Below, piece after piece: positions 9,183 through 18,411 of a stretch of 40,872 nt of DNA. Source of the DNA: Sphingomonadales bacterium. GTDB lineage: Bacteria > Pseudomonadota > Alphaproteobacteria > Sphingomonadales > Sphingomonadaceae. The position numbers and the translations under genes are program-made. The stretch spans positions 1 through 40,872 of the forward strand of contig JANYCM010000228.1 in assembly GCA_025360285.1 (NCBI GenBank), read 5' to 3'. The first letter of the stretch is position 1, and every line of letters begins with the position of its first letter. The notes beneath the pieces were generated by a model, which worked only from the letters and a program-made list of their open reading frames with translations, made no database searches and had not been told where the DNA came from.

Positions 9183-11696
9183 TCAGAATTTCACCCCGCC
9201 CGTGACGCCAAACATGCGGCCGAGCGGCAAGTAACCGTCGAGATCGCCGCCAAAGTCGCTGAGGCGGGCATTGACAGAAACGATTTCCGGCGTGTGGTCG
9301 TTGGTCAGATTGTTGCAGAAGGCCGACAGGGTGTAGCTGTCAGTCTCGATCCCGACGCGGATGTTGACGATCGTGCGCGGGCCATAGGTGCTGATATTAT
9401 TGTTGAAGGCATATTGCTTGTCTTCGAAGCGGAAATTGGCGGTGGCGTTCCAGCGCATCGTGTCGCTGATCGCCCCGTCAAGGTCGAGCCCGCCGGTCAG
9501 TTGCAGGCGCGGCGTGCGCGGCAGGTGGAGACCGGCCAGGCTGAGCACATTCTTGTTGGTGGTATTGACACCATTGGGCGGCGGCAGTGCTGGGTTGAGC
9601 GCGGTGCCCGGTGCCGCGACGATGACGCGCGCGGCGCATTGCGGGATTGAAAGGCAGGCGGTGCCGGCGCCATAATCATAGGCGTCGGAGCCGAACTTGG
9701 GGTTGGCATAGGAAACGCCGGCGGAAAGCTTGACGCCGGTTGCCACCTTGGCGGCGCCTTCCAGTTCAAAGCCGGTGGTGTGGACGCTGCCGAAGTTCTT
9801 GGTGACCAGACCGGGGTTGGTCGGCACGCTCGATGGCCCCGAAATCTGGATGCTCTTGGTATCGATATGATAGATGGCGAGGTTCAGCTGCAGATGATTG
9901 TCGAGCAGGCTGTTCTTCAGGCCGATTTCATAGGTGACGTTGGTTTCCGGCTGGAATTCCAGATCAGGTTGCGAGCCATCGGCGGCCGCCACGGCGCGCT
10001 GGTTGAACCCGCCGGCCTTGGTGCCGTTGGCAACGCTGGCATAGGTATTGATACCGGGCGCGATGACATATTTCAGCGTGCCGCGATAATTGTTGAAGTT
10101 GAACGACCCAGCGACCGGGTTCGGGCCATTGGGGTAGAGATAGGGTGTCGGCAAGGCACCGTTGCAGCTCGCGGTATTGACCGTCAGATTGCCGGGGCAA
10201 CCGGTATTGCGGATGACCAGCTGGTCCTTGCGCTGGTTGGTATGGCGGAATTCCGCCGAAGCCGTCAGCCCTTCGGTCAGATCCCAATCGACCCCGATGA
10301 ATTCGGAATATTGCCGGTCATGCGAGGCGGTCTGGCCGATGATGTTGCTGCTGACCGCGCCGCCGTTGGTCAGCGAATTGGCCGGAAAGCCGGGATTCAG
10401 CGTCTGTCCGGCGGGTAGTGCCGAGGCATCCAGGCTCAACAGCGTCGTGGTGAAGAACTTGCCCTTGTAATAAAAGGCGCCGGCCTGGACCCGGAACGGC
10501 TTGTCCTGCGGCGTTGCGACGCGGATTTCCTGGCTGAAATCCTCGTTATTGGTGTTGGAGCCGAACAATTCGATCAGATTGACCGTGCCGGGCCCCGGAT
10601 TGAGGAAGAACGGAATGCCGTTGCGGCGCCCGATGAAGTCGGTCAGGCGTTGTTGGGTGACCTTGGTATAGCCGGTCAGCGAGGTGATCTTCACCGGGCC
10701 GACATCCCAGCTGAGATTGAGGCTGGCCAGGTTGACCTTGCGGCTGTTGCCGCTGGCATTCGACAGCGCCGGGGTGCCAGGCACTTCGACCGGATGGGCG
10801 TCGGGATCGAAGCGGCCGCAGAATTGCGAAAAGCCCAGGCCACTGGGGTCCTGCGCCGAAACCACTGCGGCGCGCGACCCGCAATTGTTGACATTATAGG
10901 CGATCGCCGAATATCCGAATTTGTCATTGCCGTAATAATAGGAACCTGTCGCGGTGAAATCGGTCGATGGCGTCAGGATGAATGTCCCCTGCACGTCGCG
11001 CTTTTCATAGCCGCCGGCGCGGTTGCCGTTGACCTCGTCCTTGTAGCTGCCGCCGAAATGTTCAAAGCCGCCGGCAATGCGGACCGCGAAGATGTCCTTG
11101 ACGATCGGCACGTTGATCGAACCCTGCACGCCATATTGGCTGTCGTTGCCAACGGTGCCCTGGATGCGGCCGCTCAAAGTGGTGGTCGAGGGCTTTTTAG
11201 AGACATAGTTGATGGCGCCGGCAAAGGCGTTGCGGCCGTACAGCGCGCTGACCGGGCCCTTGACGACTTCGATACGTTCAATGTCGGTCAGACCGACGTT
11301 GATGGCGGTATTGTTCGAGATATAGATGCCATCGATGAACACCGCGACATTGGGATCGCCGGAACCGCCATTGAGGTTGGTCTGGCCGCGGATGATCGGG
11401 TTCACTCCGAATTCGGAACCGCCGCTGGTGATCGACAGGCCCGGGGTCAGAAAGGCGATGTCGTTGAGGTTGCGGACGTGATTGCGTTCTAGCGCGGCGG
11501 CATCGAAGGTGGTGATAGCCAGCGGCACATCCTGAAGCCTTTCGGTCCGGTTGCGCGCCGTGACGATGATCTCGGCGTCCGCCGCAGCTTCGGTTTTGGC
11601 GGCAGCCACAGCGCTGGTCTGGGCCGCGGCCGGGAAGGCCAGAACGGCGGCGGCAGCAACACCTGAAAGCAGTCCGGCAGTATAAATCCTGGTCAT
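9183..11696 (-). CDS. TonB-dependent receptor
   Basis: Signal peptide; plug domain (EIIVTARNRTERLQDVPLAITTFDAAALERNHVRNLNDIAFLTPGLSI ... IERIEVVKGPVSALYGRNAFAGAINYVSKKP); beta-barrel C-terminus ending GVKF. Confidence 0.97.
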   Translation of the reverse strand: MTRIYTAGLLSGVAAAAVLAFPAAAQTSAVAAAKTEAAADAEIIVTARNRTERLQDVPLAITTFDAAALERNHVRNLNDIAFLTPGLSITSGGSEFGVNPIIRGQTNLNGGSGDPNVAVFIDGIYISNNTAINVGLTDIERIEVVKGPVSALYGRNAFAGAINYVSKKPSTTTLSGRIQGTVGNDSQYGVQGSINVPIVKDIFAVRIAGGFEHFGGSYKDEVNGNRAGGYEKRDVQGTFILTPSTDFTATGSYYYGNDKFGYSAIAYNVNNCGSRAAVVSAQDPSGLGFSQFCGRFDPDAHPVEVPGTPALSNASGNSRKVNLASLNLSWDVGPVKITSLTGYTKVTQQRLTDFIGRRNGIPFFLNPGPGTVNLIELFGSNTNNEDFSQEIRVATPQDKPFRVQAGAFYYKGKFFTTTLLSLDASALPAGQTLNPGFPANSLTNGGAVSSNIIGQTASHDRQYSEFIGVDWDLTEGLTASAEFRHTNQRKDQLVIRNTGCPGNLTVNTASCNGALPTPYLYPNGPNPVAGSFNFNNYRGTLKYVIAPGINTYASVANGTKAGGFNQRAVAAADGSQPDLEFQPETNVTYEIGLKNSLLDNHLQLNLAIYHIDTKSIQISGPSSVPTNPGLVTKNFGSVHTTGFELEGAAKVATGVKLSAGVSYANPKFGSDAYDYGAGTACLSIPQCAARVIVAAPGTALNPALPPPNGVNTTNKNVLSLAGLHLPRTPRLQLTGGLDLDGAISDTMRWNATANFRFEDKQYAFNNNISTYGPRTIVNIRVGIETDSYTLSAFCNNLTNDHTPEIVSVNARLSDFGGDLDGYLPLGRMFGVTGGVKF

Positions 11697-11738
11697 TTCA
11701 ATTCCCCTCTTGTTGACTTGACTTACGCTTGACTGGCG

Positions 11739-12245
11739 TCACTTGGCGGACGCCTCCTTGAATTGCAGATCGATGGCCACATAACCGCAGGGCCCCGCCT
11801 TGCCCCCTCGCCCCGTCGATCCCATGTCCTCGGCAATCAGCATCGAACCCGGGCCCAGCGGATAGATTTTCCCGTCCGCCAGCCGGATTTCCGACGAGCC
11901 GCTGAGCAGGATGAAAATTTCCCGATACGGGGCCGGATGAACCGGGATGTCGATATTGGGATGGCCATAGACCAGCGTGACTTGGCTCGGATCACCGAGC
12001 GGAAACTGGGTCAGCTTGACCGAACCGCCATAATAGGCGCCCTCGGTGCCGGGGATTTCGGCGGGTTCGATATGGCTGGCGCCATCGGCGCCCTTGAAAG
12101 CGCGAAGCGCCTTGACCACCGTGACGCCGCGCGCGAGATCGAGTTTGGCCGACGCGCAGTTCTTTGCCGCCGCAACACCAGGCAGCGCCAGCGCCGCCAC
12201 GGCGACCGTGCTGGCCAGGACAGTAAGGCAGCGAAAGATCGACAC
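11739..12245 (-). CDS. exported cupin-domain protein
   Basis: GTG start at 12245 preceded by GAGGAG; VSIFRCLTVLASTVAVAALALPGVAAAKN signal peptide; cupin motifs PVHPAPYREIFILLSGSSEIRLADGKIYPLGPGSMLIAED. Confidence 0.85.
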   Translation of the reverse strand: MSIFRCLTVLASTVAVAALALPGVAAAKNCASAKLDLARGVTVVKALRAFKGADGASHIEPAEIPGTEGAYYGGSVKLTQFPLGDPSQVTLVYGHPNIDIPVHPAPYREIFILLSGSSEIRLADGKIYPLGPGSMLIAEDMGSTGRGGKAGPCGYVAIDLQFKEASAK

Positions 12246-12322
12246 GGATGCAATCTCCTCGTGGTTGAACCGCGACATCAGGACACGCCGCGTCGTAACG
12301 AACGGCAAGTTGACCCGGATCG

Positions 12323-12343
12323 GACAACCGGAATCCGGTTGTC
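12323..12343. promoter_or_regulatory. perfect 21-bp palindrome in divergent promoter region, candidate operator
   Basis: GACAACCGGA-A-TCCGGTTGTC, 10-bp arms with 1-nt centre; overlaps a TTGACA hexamer on the minus strand (12345-12340). Confidence 0.65.
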
Positions 12344-12463
12344 AAAACGGTGACCGGAGCAAAATGCCGTCAACCGTGCCTTTTGCGCATACCAAAGCGT
12401 AATTAGTTGCGTGTGGCGCAGCAGCCTCGCAATCAGCGCGGGTCAGGGCAAGCTGAGGACCGC

Positions 12464-13384
12464 ATGAACGATCTCGCCGAAACTGAAAATCGCGCCTGGT
12501 TGGGGCGGGTGACCTGCGGCTGGAAAAAGCCGGGTCTGCCGCTGGAGGATGTGCTGCGCTATTGGCGCGATGTGCACAGCCCGGCGATCGCGCGGCGGCC
12601 CGGCATATGGGAATATCGGCATTTTCAGTTTTCGGCGGTTGATGGCAGCGACTTTGCGTCGGTCGCGGGCGTGGCATTCGATTGCCCGGCGGTTGAGCAA
12701 CTGATGTGGACATCGGACGTGCGTTACGCCGGGCCGGACGAACTGGCGGCCTTTGGCGCCGATCCCGATCCGGCGACGCGGGCGCATCTGCTCGGCGATA
12801 TTGATCTGATTGTGGACCAGAGCACGACCTATCGCGTGGTCGCGGAACTGGGCCACACATTTGTCGACAAAAGTGGCGACCCCGCGCCGCAAGGGGCGCC
12901 CAAGGCGCACACTGTCTCACTGTTCTTGCGCCGCCGCAGCGAAGAGGCGCCGTTTCGTGGCTGGCTGACAGCGCTGGCCGCTGACTGGGCGGCCGACCCT
13001 GCGGTGATCCGCCTGCGCCTCAGCCTGTTTGAAGCGCCGGACATGGAGGCCGAGCGCGCCTCCGGCTATCCGATCAAGACGCATCCGGTGGAACGCCAGT
13101 ATCAGGCCTGGATCGATATCACGGCGGCGGACGCAGCGGCACTGACCCGGCTCGTCGATGCGGTGGATCTTGCTGCGCATGTGACGGCCCTGCACGCCTA
13201 TCCGGTGCGGGCTATTTACACCTCCAATCGTGACGGGCGACCGACTTTCGTGGGCCTGCGCGGATTTCCGGCATATGCGGCGCTAACGGCGATCAGCGGC
13301 TATAACCAGGCGCATCCGCTGCTGCTCGAATGGATGTACGGTGACGTCGCCAGGGGCGTTACCCTCGCACCGGTGGCGGCATGA
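12464..13384 (+). CDS. EthD-domain-like protein
   Basis: GWKKPGLPLEDVLRYWRDVHSPAIARRPGIWEYRHFQF resembles the EthD signature; possible second half-domain at the C-terminus. Confidence 0.7.
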   Translation: MNDLAETENRAWLGRVTCGWKKPGLPLEDVLRYWRDVHSPAIARRPGIWEYRHFQFSAVDGSDFASVAGVAFDCPAVEQLMWTSDVRYAGPDELAAFGADPDPATRAHLLGDIDLIVDQSTTYRVVAELGHTFVDKSGDPAPQGAPKAHTVSLFLRRRSEEAPFRGWLTALAADWAADPAVIRLRLSLFEAPDMEAERASGYPIKTHPVERQYQAWIDITAADAAALTRLVDAVDLAAHVTALHAYPVRAIYTSNRDGRPTFVGLRGFPAYAALTAISGYNQAHPLLLEWMYGDVARGVTLAPVAA

Positions 13385-14742
13385 CCAGCGTTTCCGCCCG
13401 GTTGACCGAGTTCCTGCTGGCCGGCGACGTACCGGGTGCGGTGCTTCACGAGGCCAAGCGGCTGCTGCTCAACCAGCTGAAGGCCTCGGTAGGCGCGACC
13501 GACCACCCGGCGATCCGCATTCTCCGCGATTGGGCGGTGGCGCAGGGGCCGGGCCCAGCCCTGGGCAACGCCGCGCATATCAATTGGCTGGGCACCGAAG
13601 TCGCGCCCGCCCAGGCGGCGATGGTCAATGGCGCGCTGTACGAGGTGCTGGATTTTCACGACACTTATATCCCCTGTTTCATGCACGCCGTATCGGCGGT
13701 GCTGCCCGCCGTGCTGGCGCTGGCCGAGGCGCGCGGCAGCAGTGGCAAATTGTTCCTGACAGCGCTGGCGCGCGGGGTGGAGGCCGAACTGGCCATCGCC
13801 ACCTGCCTGATGCCGACCGCCTATTTCCGCGGCGCGGTGCCGGCGGGCCTGACCGGCGGGGTCGGCGCGGCGGCGGCGTGCGCGGTGCTGGCCGGGCTGG
13901 ATGCGGAACGCACGCAGAATGCCCTGGGCATCGCCATGTGCACGGCTTTCGGGCTGTATGTGTCGGTCGGCAGCAATACCTTGCCCTATATCAGCGGCGC
14001 GACGGCGCGATCGGGCCTGACGGCGTTCGAACTGGCAGAGCGCGGCTTCACCGCTCCCCCGACGGCATTCGAAGGCGACAAGGGCATGTTCGTGACCCAT
14101 AGCGACGAAGATGCCGCCAAGATCGCCGGTGCGCTGGCGACACTCGGGCATGACTGGCGGCTGTTCGGCCAGACTTACAAGGTGGTGCCGACCGAAACCA
14201 TCACCCATGGCCCCGTCGAGGCCGTGCTGGCGCTATTGCCGGGTGCGGCGGGCCGCAGCGTTGACCGGCTGAGCTTTGCCGTGTCGCCGATTGTCCAGAG
14301 CATTGCCGATGAGCGCCGTGACCGCATTGGTTATCCGCAGACGCAAAGCGAGGCGACCTTCGATCTCCGCTATTGCGCCGCCGCCGCCTGGGTGCGCGGG
14401 CGCTTCACTACGGCGGAAACCGCCGATGCAGCGCGCACCGACCTGGCCATTGCAGCGCTGCGTGATCGGGTTGAGCTGATCCCGGACCCGGCGCGGCCGA
14501 CATTCGAGGGCTGTGCGCTGACGGTGCATTACACCGATGGTTCGATGGCCTTTCACAATATCGATCATTTCCTCGGCACGCCGGGCGCCCGGGTGCCTGA
14601 TGCCATGCTTGGTGATCTGCTGGCGCAATATGCCGCCGGCGTGCTGCCCGATGGCCGCGCCGCGCTGATCGCCGAGGCAGTGTGGGGCCTTGATAGTGCG
14701 CCGGACCTTTCGGGCCTTGTTGCCTTGCTCAGGATGGATTGA
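13381..14742 (+). CDS. MmgE/PrpD family protein
   Basis: LNQLKASVGATDHPAI, NGALYEVLDFHDTYIPCFMHAVSAVLPAVLALAEARG, GLTAFELAERGFTAPPTAFEGDKGMF, FKVVPTE-like segment. Confidence 0.9.
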   Translation: MTSVSARLTEFLLAGDVPGAVLHEAKRLLLNQLKASVGATDHPAIRILRDWAVAQGPGPALGNAAHINWLGTEVAPAQAAMVNGALYEVLDFHDTYIPCFMHAVSAVLPAVLALAEARGSSGKLFLTALARGVEAELAIATCLMPTAYFRGAVPAGLTGGVGAAAACAVLAGLDAERTQNALGIAMCTAFGLYVSVGSNTLPYISGATARSGLTAFELAERGFTAPPTAFEGDKGMFVTHSDEDAAKIAGALATLGHDWRLFGQTYKVVPTETITHGPVEAVLALLPGAAGRSVDRLSFAVSPIVQSIADERRDRIGYPQTQSEATFDLRYCAAAAWVRGRFTTAETADAARTDLAIAALRDRVELIPDPARPTFEGCALTVHYTDGSMAFHNIDHFLGTPGARVPDAMLGDLLAQYAAGVLPDGRAALIAEAVWGLDSAPDLSGLVALLRMD

Positions 14743-14744
14743 TC

Positions 14745-15557
14745 ATGCCGACCGTGACACTGCCGAAGGGCGAAACGATCTGGTACAAGGTGACGGGCAG
14801 CGGGCCGTTGTTCCTGCAGCTTCACGGCTCGGCCTTCGGCCACAAGAATTTCGCCGCCATGACGCCGCTGATGGCGCAGCATTTCACCGTTATCGACATG
14901 GACTTGCCCGGCTATGGCGAAAGCACCGGCAGCCCGCGTCCCGGCGGCATGGAGGGGCTGGCGGGCCAGGTTTACGACTTCGTCCGCGCCGCGGGGTATG
15001 ATCGCATCAACCTGCACGGCACGTCGTTCGGGGCGATGATAGGCCTGACCCTGGCGGCGCGGCATCCGGAAATCATCGACCGGCTGGTGCTCAGTTGCTT
15101 CCTGGCCAAATATGATCTGGCGGCGCGGATGATGCGCAAGACCTGGAAACGCGCCGCGCTCGACAGCGGCATGACGGCGGTGACGGACCTGACATCGGTG
15201 GCCGGCTTCGCCCGCGGCTATTATGAGCGGCCCGAGGCGACGGCGATGTTCGAGACAATGTACGCGGCGTTTGCGGCGACCAGGCCCGAGGCGTTCATCG
15301 CTGGCACCGAGACCATCGAGAAAACCGACCTTAGCCCATTGTTGCCGCTGATCAAGGCGCCGACGCTGCTGCTGGCCGGCGCCGAGGACAATATGACGCC
15401 GTTCAACCCGGCGCCTTCAGGGGTAGGATTTTCGACAATTGCGAAAGTGATTCCGGGCGCCGAGATGCATGTGCTGGCCGATTGCGGGCATTATCTGGTG
15501 CTGGAGCAGCCGGAGGTGGCGACGGGGTTGATTGTGGAGTTTATGGCCAAGCATTGA
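14745..15557 (+). CDS. alpha/beta hydrolase
   Basis: LFLQLHGSAFGHKNF, MDLPGYGEST, NLHGTSFGAMIG elbow (GTSFG), VLADCGHYLVLEQPE. Confidence 0.9.
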   Translation: MPTVTLPKGETIWYKVTGSGPLFLQLHGSAFGHKNFAAMTPLMAQHFTVIDMDLPGYGESTGSPRPGGMEGLAGQVYDFVRAAGYDRINLHGTSFGAMIGLTLAARHPEIIDRLVLSCFLAKYDLAARMMRKTWKRAALDSGMTAVTDLTSVAGFARGYYERPEATAMFETMYAAFAATRPEAFIAGTETIEKTDLSPLLPLIKAPTLLLAGAEDNMTPFNPAPSGVGFSTIAKVIPGAEMHVLADCGHYLVLEQPEVATGLIVEFMAKH

Positions 15558-15627
15558 GGTCGTCCACTAACTGGGGCGTGCTGGCGCTGCCACTTGTTGC
15601 GGTCAGGCGTAACATGTTGCTGACGCT

Positions 15628-16971
15628 TCAAGCCAATTGCCGCGCCTCCGGCGGTCGTAGTGCCCCGCCCATAGCCGCCTCCCACGCCCCCGCTGCCGCG
15701 AAAACTGCCGCCTCCTCCCCCCGCCGCCCCACAAACTGCACCGACAGCGGTAACCCGCCCTCCGATACCCCGCTCATCATCGCGAGCGCCGGGTGGCTGG
15801 TCAGGTTGAAGGGGCCACGGGCCTGCATCATGTAGGTGCGGTCGATCTCGGCGGGGTCGTCAATGCGGCAGGCGGGGGTCATGCTGCTGGCGGTGAGCAA
15901 TACGTCGAAACTGCCGAACGCCGTATCGACCGCCTCGGTCAGGCGGCGCTGGTGGCGTTTGGCATTTATATAATCCTCCGCCGACAGGAAGGCGCCGGGT
16001 AGCAGGGCGGTACGGGTGCGGGCGGCGAACAGTTCGGGGGTGTCGCGCAGCGCCTGGCCGTGGATGGCGAAACTTTCGGCTTGCAGGACGATGCGATTGA
16101 CCAGGACGAAATCGCCGAGCGGCGGCAGGGTGACATCGACCGCCCCCAATGTCGCAGCGACGCAGTCGAGCGCGGCGGCAACCTCCGGGTCGGCGGACAT
16201 GTCGTGTTCGTGCCAGTGCCGGACGTAACCGATGCGCAGGCCCGCGACCGGAACCGGCGCGGTGGCGGCACTCGTCAGCACGTCGAACACGATCGCCGCA
16301 TCACCTACCGAGCGCGTCAGCGGCCCGACATGATCGAGGCTCCAGGCCAGGGGAAACACGCCGCGCCGCGATACGGCCTCATAACTTGGCTTCAGTCCGA
16401 CAATGCCGCAGCAGCTCGCCGGGTTGCGGATCGAACCCGCCGTGTCGCTGCCAATCGCCGCCGGAATCAGGCCGGCCGCCACCGCCGCGCCGGCGCCGGA
16501 TGATGAGCCGCCGGGGTGATGATCGCGGTTCCAGGGGTTGCGCGCTGGTGGGAAGGGCAGGTCGAAACTCGGGCCACCAATAGCGAATTCATGCGTCGCC
16601 AGCTTGCCGATGATGATCGCGCCGGCGCGGCGCAGGGTGGCGATAACATCGGCGTCCGCAGCCGCCACCAGGCCGAGGCGGGTGCGCGAATGGCATGTGG
16701 TCGGCATGCCGGCGACGTCGATGACGTCCTTGATGCCGAAGGGAACGCCGTGCAGTGGGCCGCGATCCCGCCCCGCCTCAAGTTCGGCGGTCGCGACCGC
16801 CGCCGCCGCGACGGCGCCCGCTGAATCAAGATGGACAAAACTGTGCAACTCGCCATCGAGCGCGGCGATGCGCGCCAGCAGGGCCGCCACCAAACAGTCC
16901 GGTGTGAGGCTGCTATTACGATAGGCAGCACCGATGTCGGCGACGCCCAGCCAGTGCAGGTCCTCGCTCAT
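15628..16971 (-). CDS. amidase (amidase-signature family)
   Basis: GIKDVIDVAG (Lys), HHPGGSSSGAGAAVAAGLIPAAIGSDTAGSIRNPASCCGIVGLKPS (Ser-cis-Ser). Confidence 0.95.
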   Translation of the reverse strand: MSEDLHWLGVADIGAAYRNSSLTPDCLVAALLARIAALDGELHSFVHLDSAGAVAAAAVATAELEAGRDRGPLHGVPFGIKDVIDVAGMPTTCHSRTRLGLVAAADADVIATLRRAGAIIIGKLATHEFAIGGPSFDLPFPPARNPWNRDHHPGGSSSGAGAAVAAGLIPAAIGSDTAGSIRNPASCCGIVGLKPSYEAVSRRGVFPLAWSLDHVGPLTRSVGDAAIVFDVLTSAATAPVPVAGLRIGYVRHWHEHDMSADPEVAAALDCVAATLGAVDVTLPPLGDFVLVNRIVLQAESFAIHGQALRDTPELFAARTRTALLPGAFLSAEDYINAKRHQRRLTEAVDTAFGSFDVLLTASSMTPACRIDDPAEIDRTYMMQARGPFNLTSHPALAMMSGVSEGGLPLSVQFVGRRGEEAAVFAAAGAWEAAMGGALRPPEARQLA

Positions 16972-17123
16972 GCTGGCTCGGCAGCGGGATCATCGACGCG
17001 CCCGAGCGCCGCGCGTTCTTCGGCAGCAGTCTGCTGAGCGGCGCGAAGTTCATCGGGGAATAGCGCCGCAAGGCGGTCCAGCCCGAGCGCAGCGTATCGA
17101 TCGGGGCGGGAGTCATCGGCCAT
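16968..17123 (-). CDS. small protein (51 aa) coupled to the amidase
   Basis: MADDSRPDRYAALGLDRLAALFPDELRAAQQTAAEERAALGRVDDPAAEPA; 4-bp overlap with the amidase start. Confidence 0.5.
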   Translation of the reverse strand: MADDSRPDRYAALGLDRLAALFPDELRAAQQTAAEERAALGRVDDPAAEPA

Positions 17124-17241
17124 TCTGCGTTTCTGGCAGCCAGCGAGCGCCATGCCAACGCCCGGTGTTTCCGATACCCGCACATCGGTCGCCCTGCGGA
17201 TCGGTATTGGCGATCGTCGTCGCCATGGTCATAAGGCGCGC

Positions 17242-18411
17242 ATGATGACGAATTCGCCGCACGCCGAGAGCTTTCCCGAAATCCGCGACTCGGTGCGCCG
17301 GCTGTGTGCTGCGTTTCCCGGCCCCTATTGGCAGGCCAAGGATCGCGACCGGACCTACCCCAGCGACTTCGTCGAGACCCTGACGCGCGATGGCTATCTG
17401 TCGGTGCTGATCCCCGAGGCATATGGCGGTTCGGGGCTGGGCATTGGCGCAGCGACAGCGATTTTGGAGGAAGTGCATCGCTCGGGCTGCAATGGCGGCG
17501 CAGCGCATGCGCAGATGTACACGATGGGGACGCTGCTGCGCCACGGTTCGGCGGAACAGAAAGCCCAATATCTGCCACGCATTGCCGCGGGCGAACTGCG
17601 CCTCCAGGCCTTTGGCGTCACCGAACCGGGCAGCGGCACGGATACCACCCGCATTGCCACTTTCGCCCGGCGTGACGGGGATGATTTTATCGTCAATGGC
17701 CAGAAAATCTGGATCAGCCGGGCCGAATACAGTGACCTGCTGATCCTGCTCGTCCGCACCACGCCGCGCGAGGCGACGGTGCGATCGAGTGATGGCATGA
17801 GCGTGCTGATCGTCGATCTGAAGACTGCCGTGGGTAATGGCCTGACGATCAGGCCGATCCGCACCATGCTCAACCATGCGACGACCGAGCTGTTCTTCGA
17901 CAATCTTCGGGTGCCGGCGGTCAATCTGATCGGCGCCGAAGGCCAGGGGTTTCGCACCATCCTGTCGGGCATGAACGCCGAACGCATCCTGATCGCGGCC
18001 GAATGTATCGGCGATGGCAAATTCTTCATTGATCGCGCTGCCGCCTATGCCCGCGACCGCCAGGTGTTCGGCCGCGCCATCGGCGAAAACCAGGGCATCC
18101 AGTTCCCCATCGCCCGTGCCCATGTGCAATTGTCGGCGGCGGCCTTGATGGTTGACCGCGCGGCGGCGCTGTATGACGCCGGCGAGCCCTGTGGCACCGA
18201 GGCCAACATGGCCAAGATGCTGGCCTCCGAAGCCAGCTGGTACGCCGCCGACATGTGCGTGCAGACGCACGGCGGCTTCGGCTTTGCCGAGGAATATGAC
18301 ATCGAGCGCAAGTTCCGCGAGACACGGCTGTACCAGGTGGCGCCGATTTCAACCAACCTGATCCTCAGCCACGTCGCAACCCATGCGCTTGGCCTGCCGA
18401 AGTCCTTCTGA
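17242..18411 (+). CDS. acyl-CoA dehydrogenase
   Basis: AFGVTEPGSGTDTTRIATFARRDGDDFIVNGQKIWISRAEYSDLL; QVFGRAIGENQGIQFPIA; QTHGGFGFAEEYDIERKFRETRLYQVAPISTNLI. Confidence 0.96.
   Translation: MMTNSPHAESFPEIRDSVRRLCAAFPGPYWQAKDRDRTYPSDFVETLTRDGYLSVLIPEAYGGSGLGIGAATAILEEVHRSGCNGGAAHAQMYTMGTLLRHGSAEQKAQYLPRIAAGELRLQAFGVTEPGSGTDTTRIATFARRDGDDFIVNGQKIWISRAEYSDLLILLVRTTPREATVRSSDGMSVLIVDLKTAVGNGLTIRPIRTMLNHATTELFFDNLRVPAVNLIGAEGQGFRTILSGMNAERILIAAECIGDGKFFIDRAAAYARDRQVFGRAIGENQGIQFPIARAHVQLSAAALMVDRAAALYDAGEPCGTEANMAKMLASEASWYAADMCVQTHGGFGFAEEYDIERKFRETRLYQVAPISTNLILSHVATHALGLPKSF

Noticed and set aside
15558-15627. Possible bidirectional terminator (GTCAG...CTGAC) between the hydrolase and amidase
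   Set aside because: Short arms with a bulge and no U-tract; too weak to call.
17124-17241. CCGATACC / GGTATTGG inverted repeat in the amidase/acyl-CoA dehydrogenase divergent gap
   Set aside because: Only 7/8 over a long spacer; expected often by chance in GC-rich DNA.
17113-18270. 385-aa minus-strand ORF opposite the acyl-CoA dehydrogenase
   Set aside because: Shadow ORF; acyl-CoA dehydrogenase motifs on the plus strand are clear.
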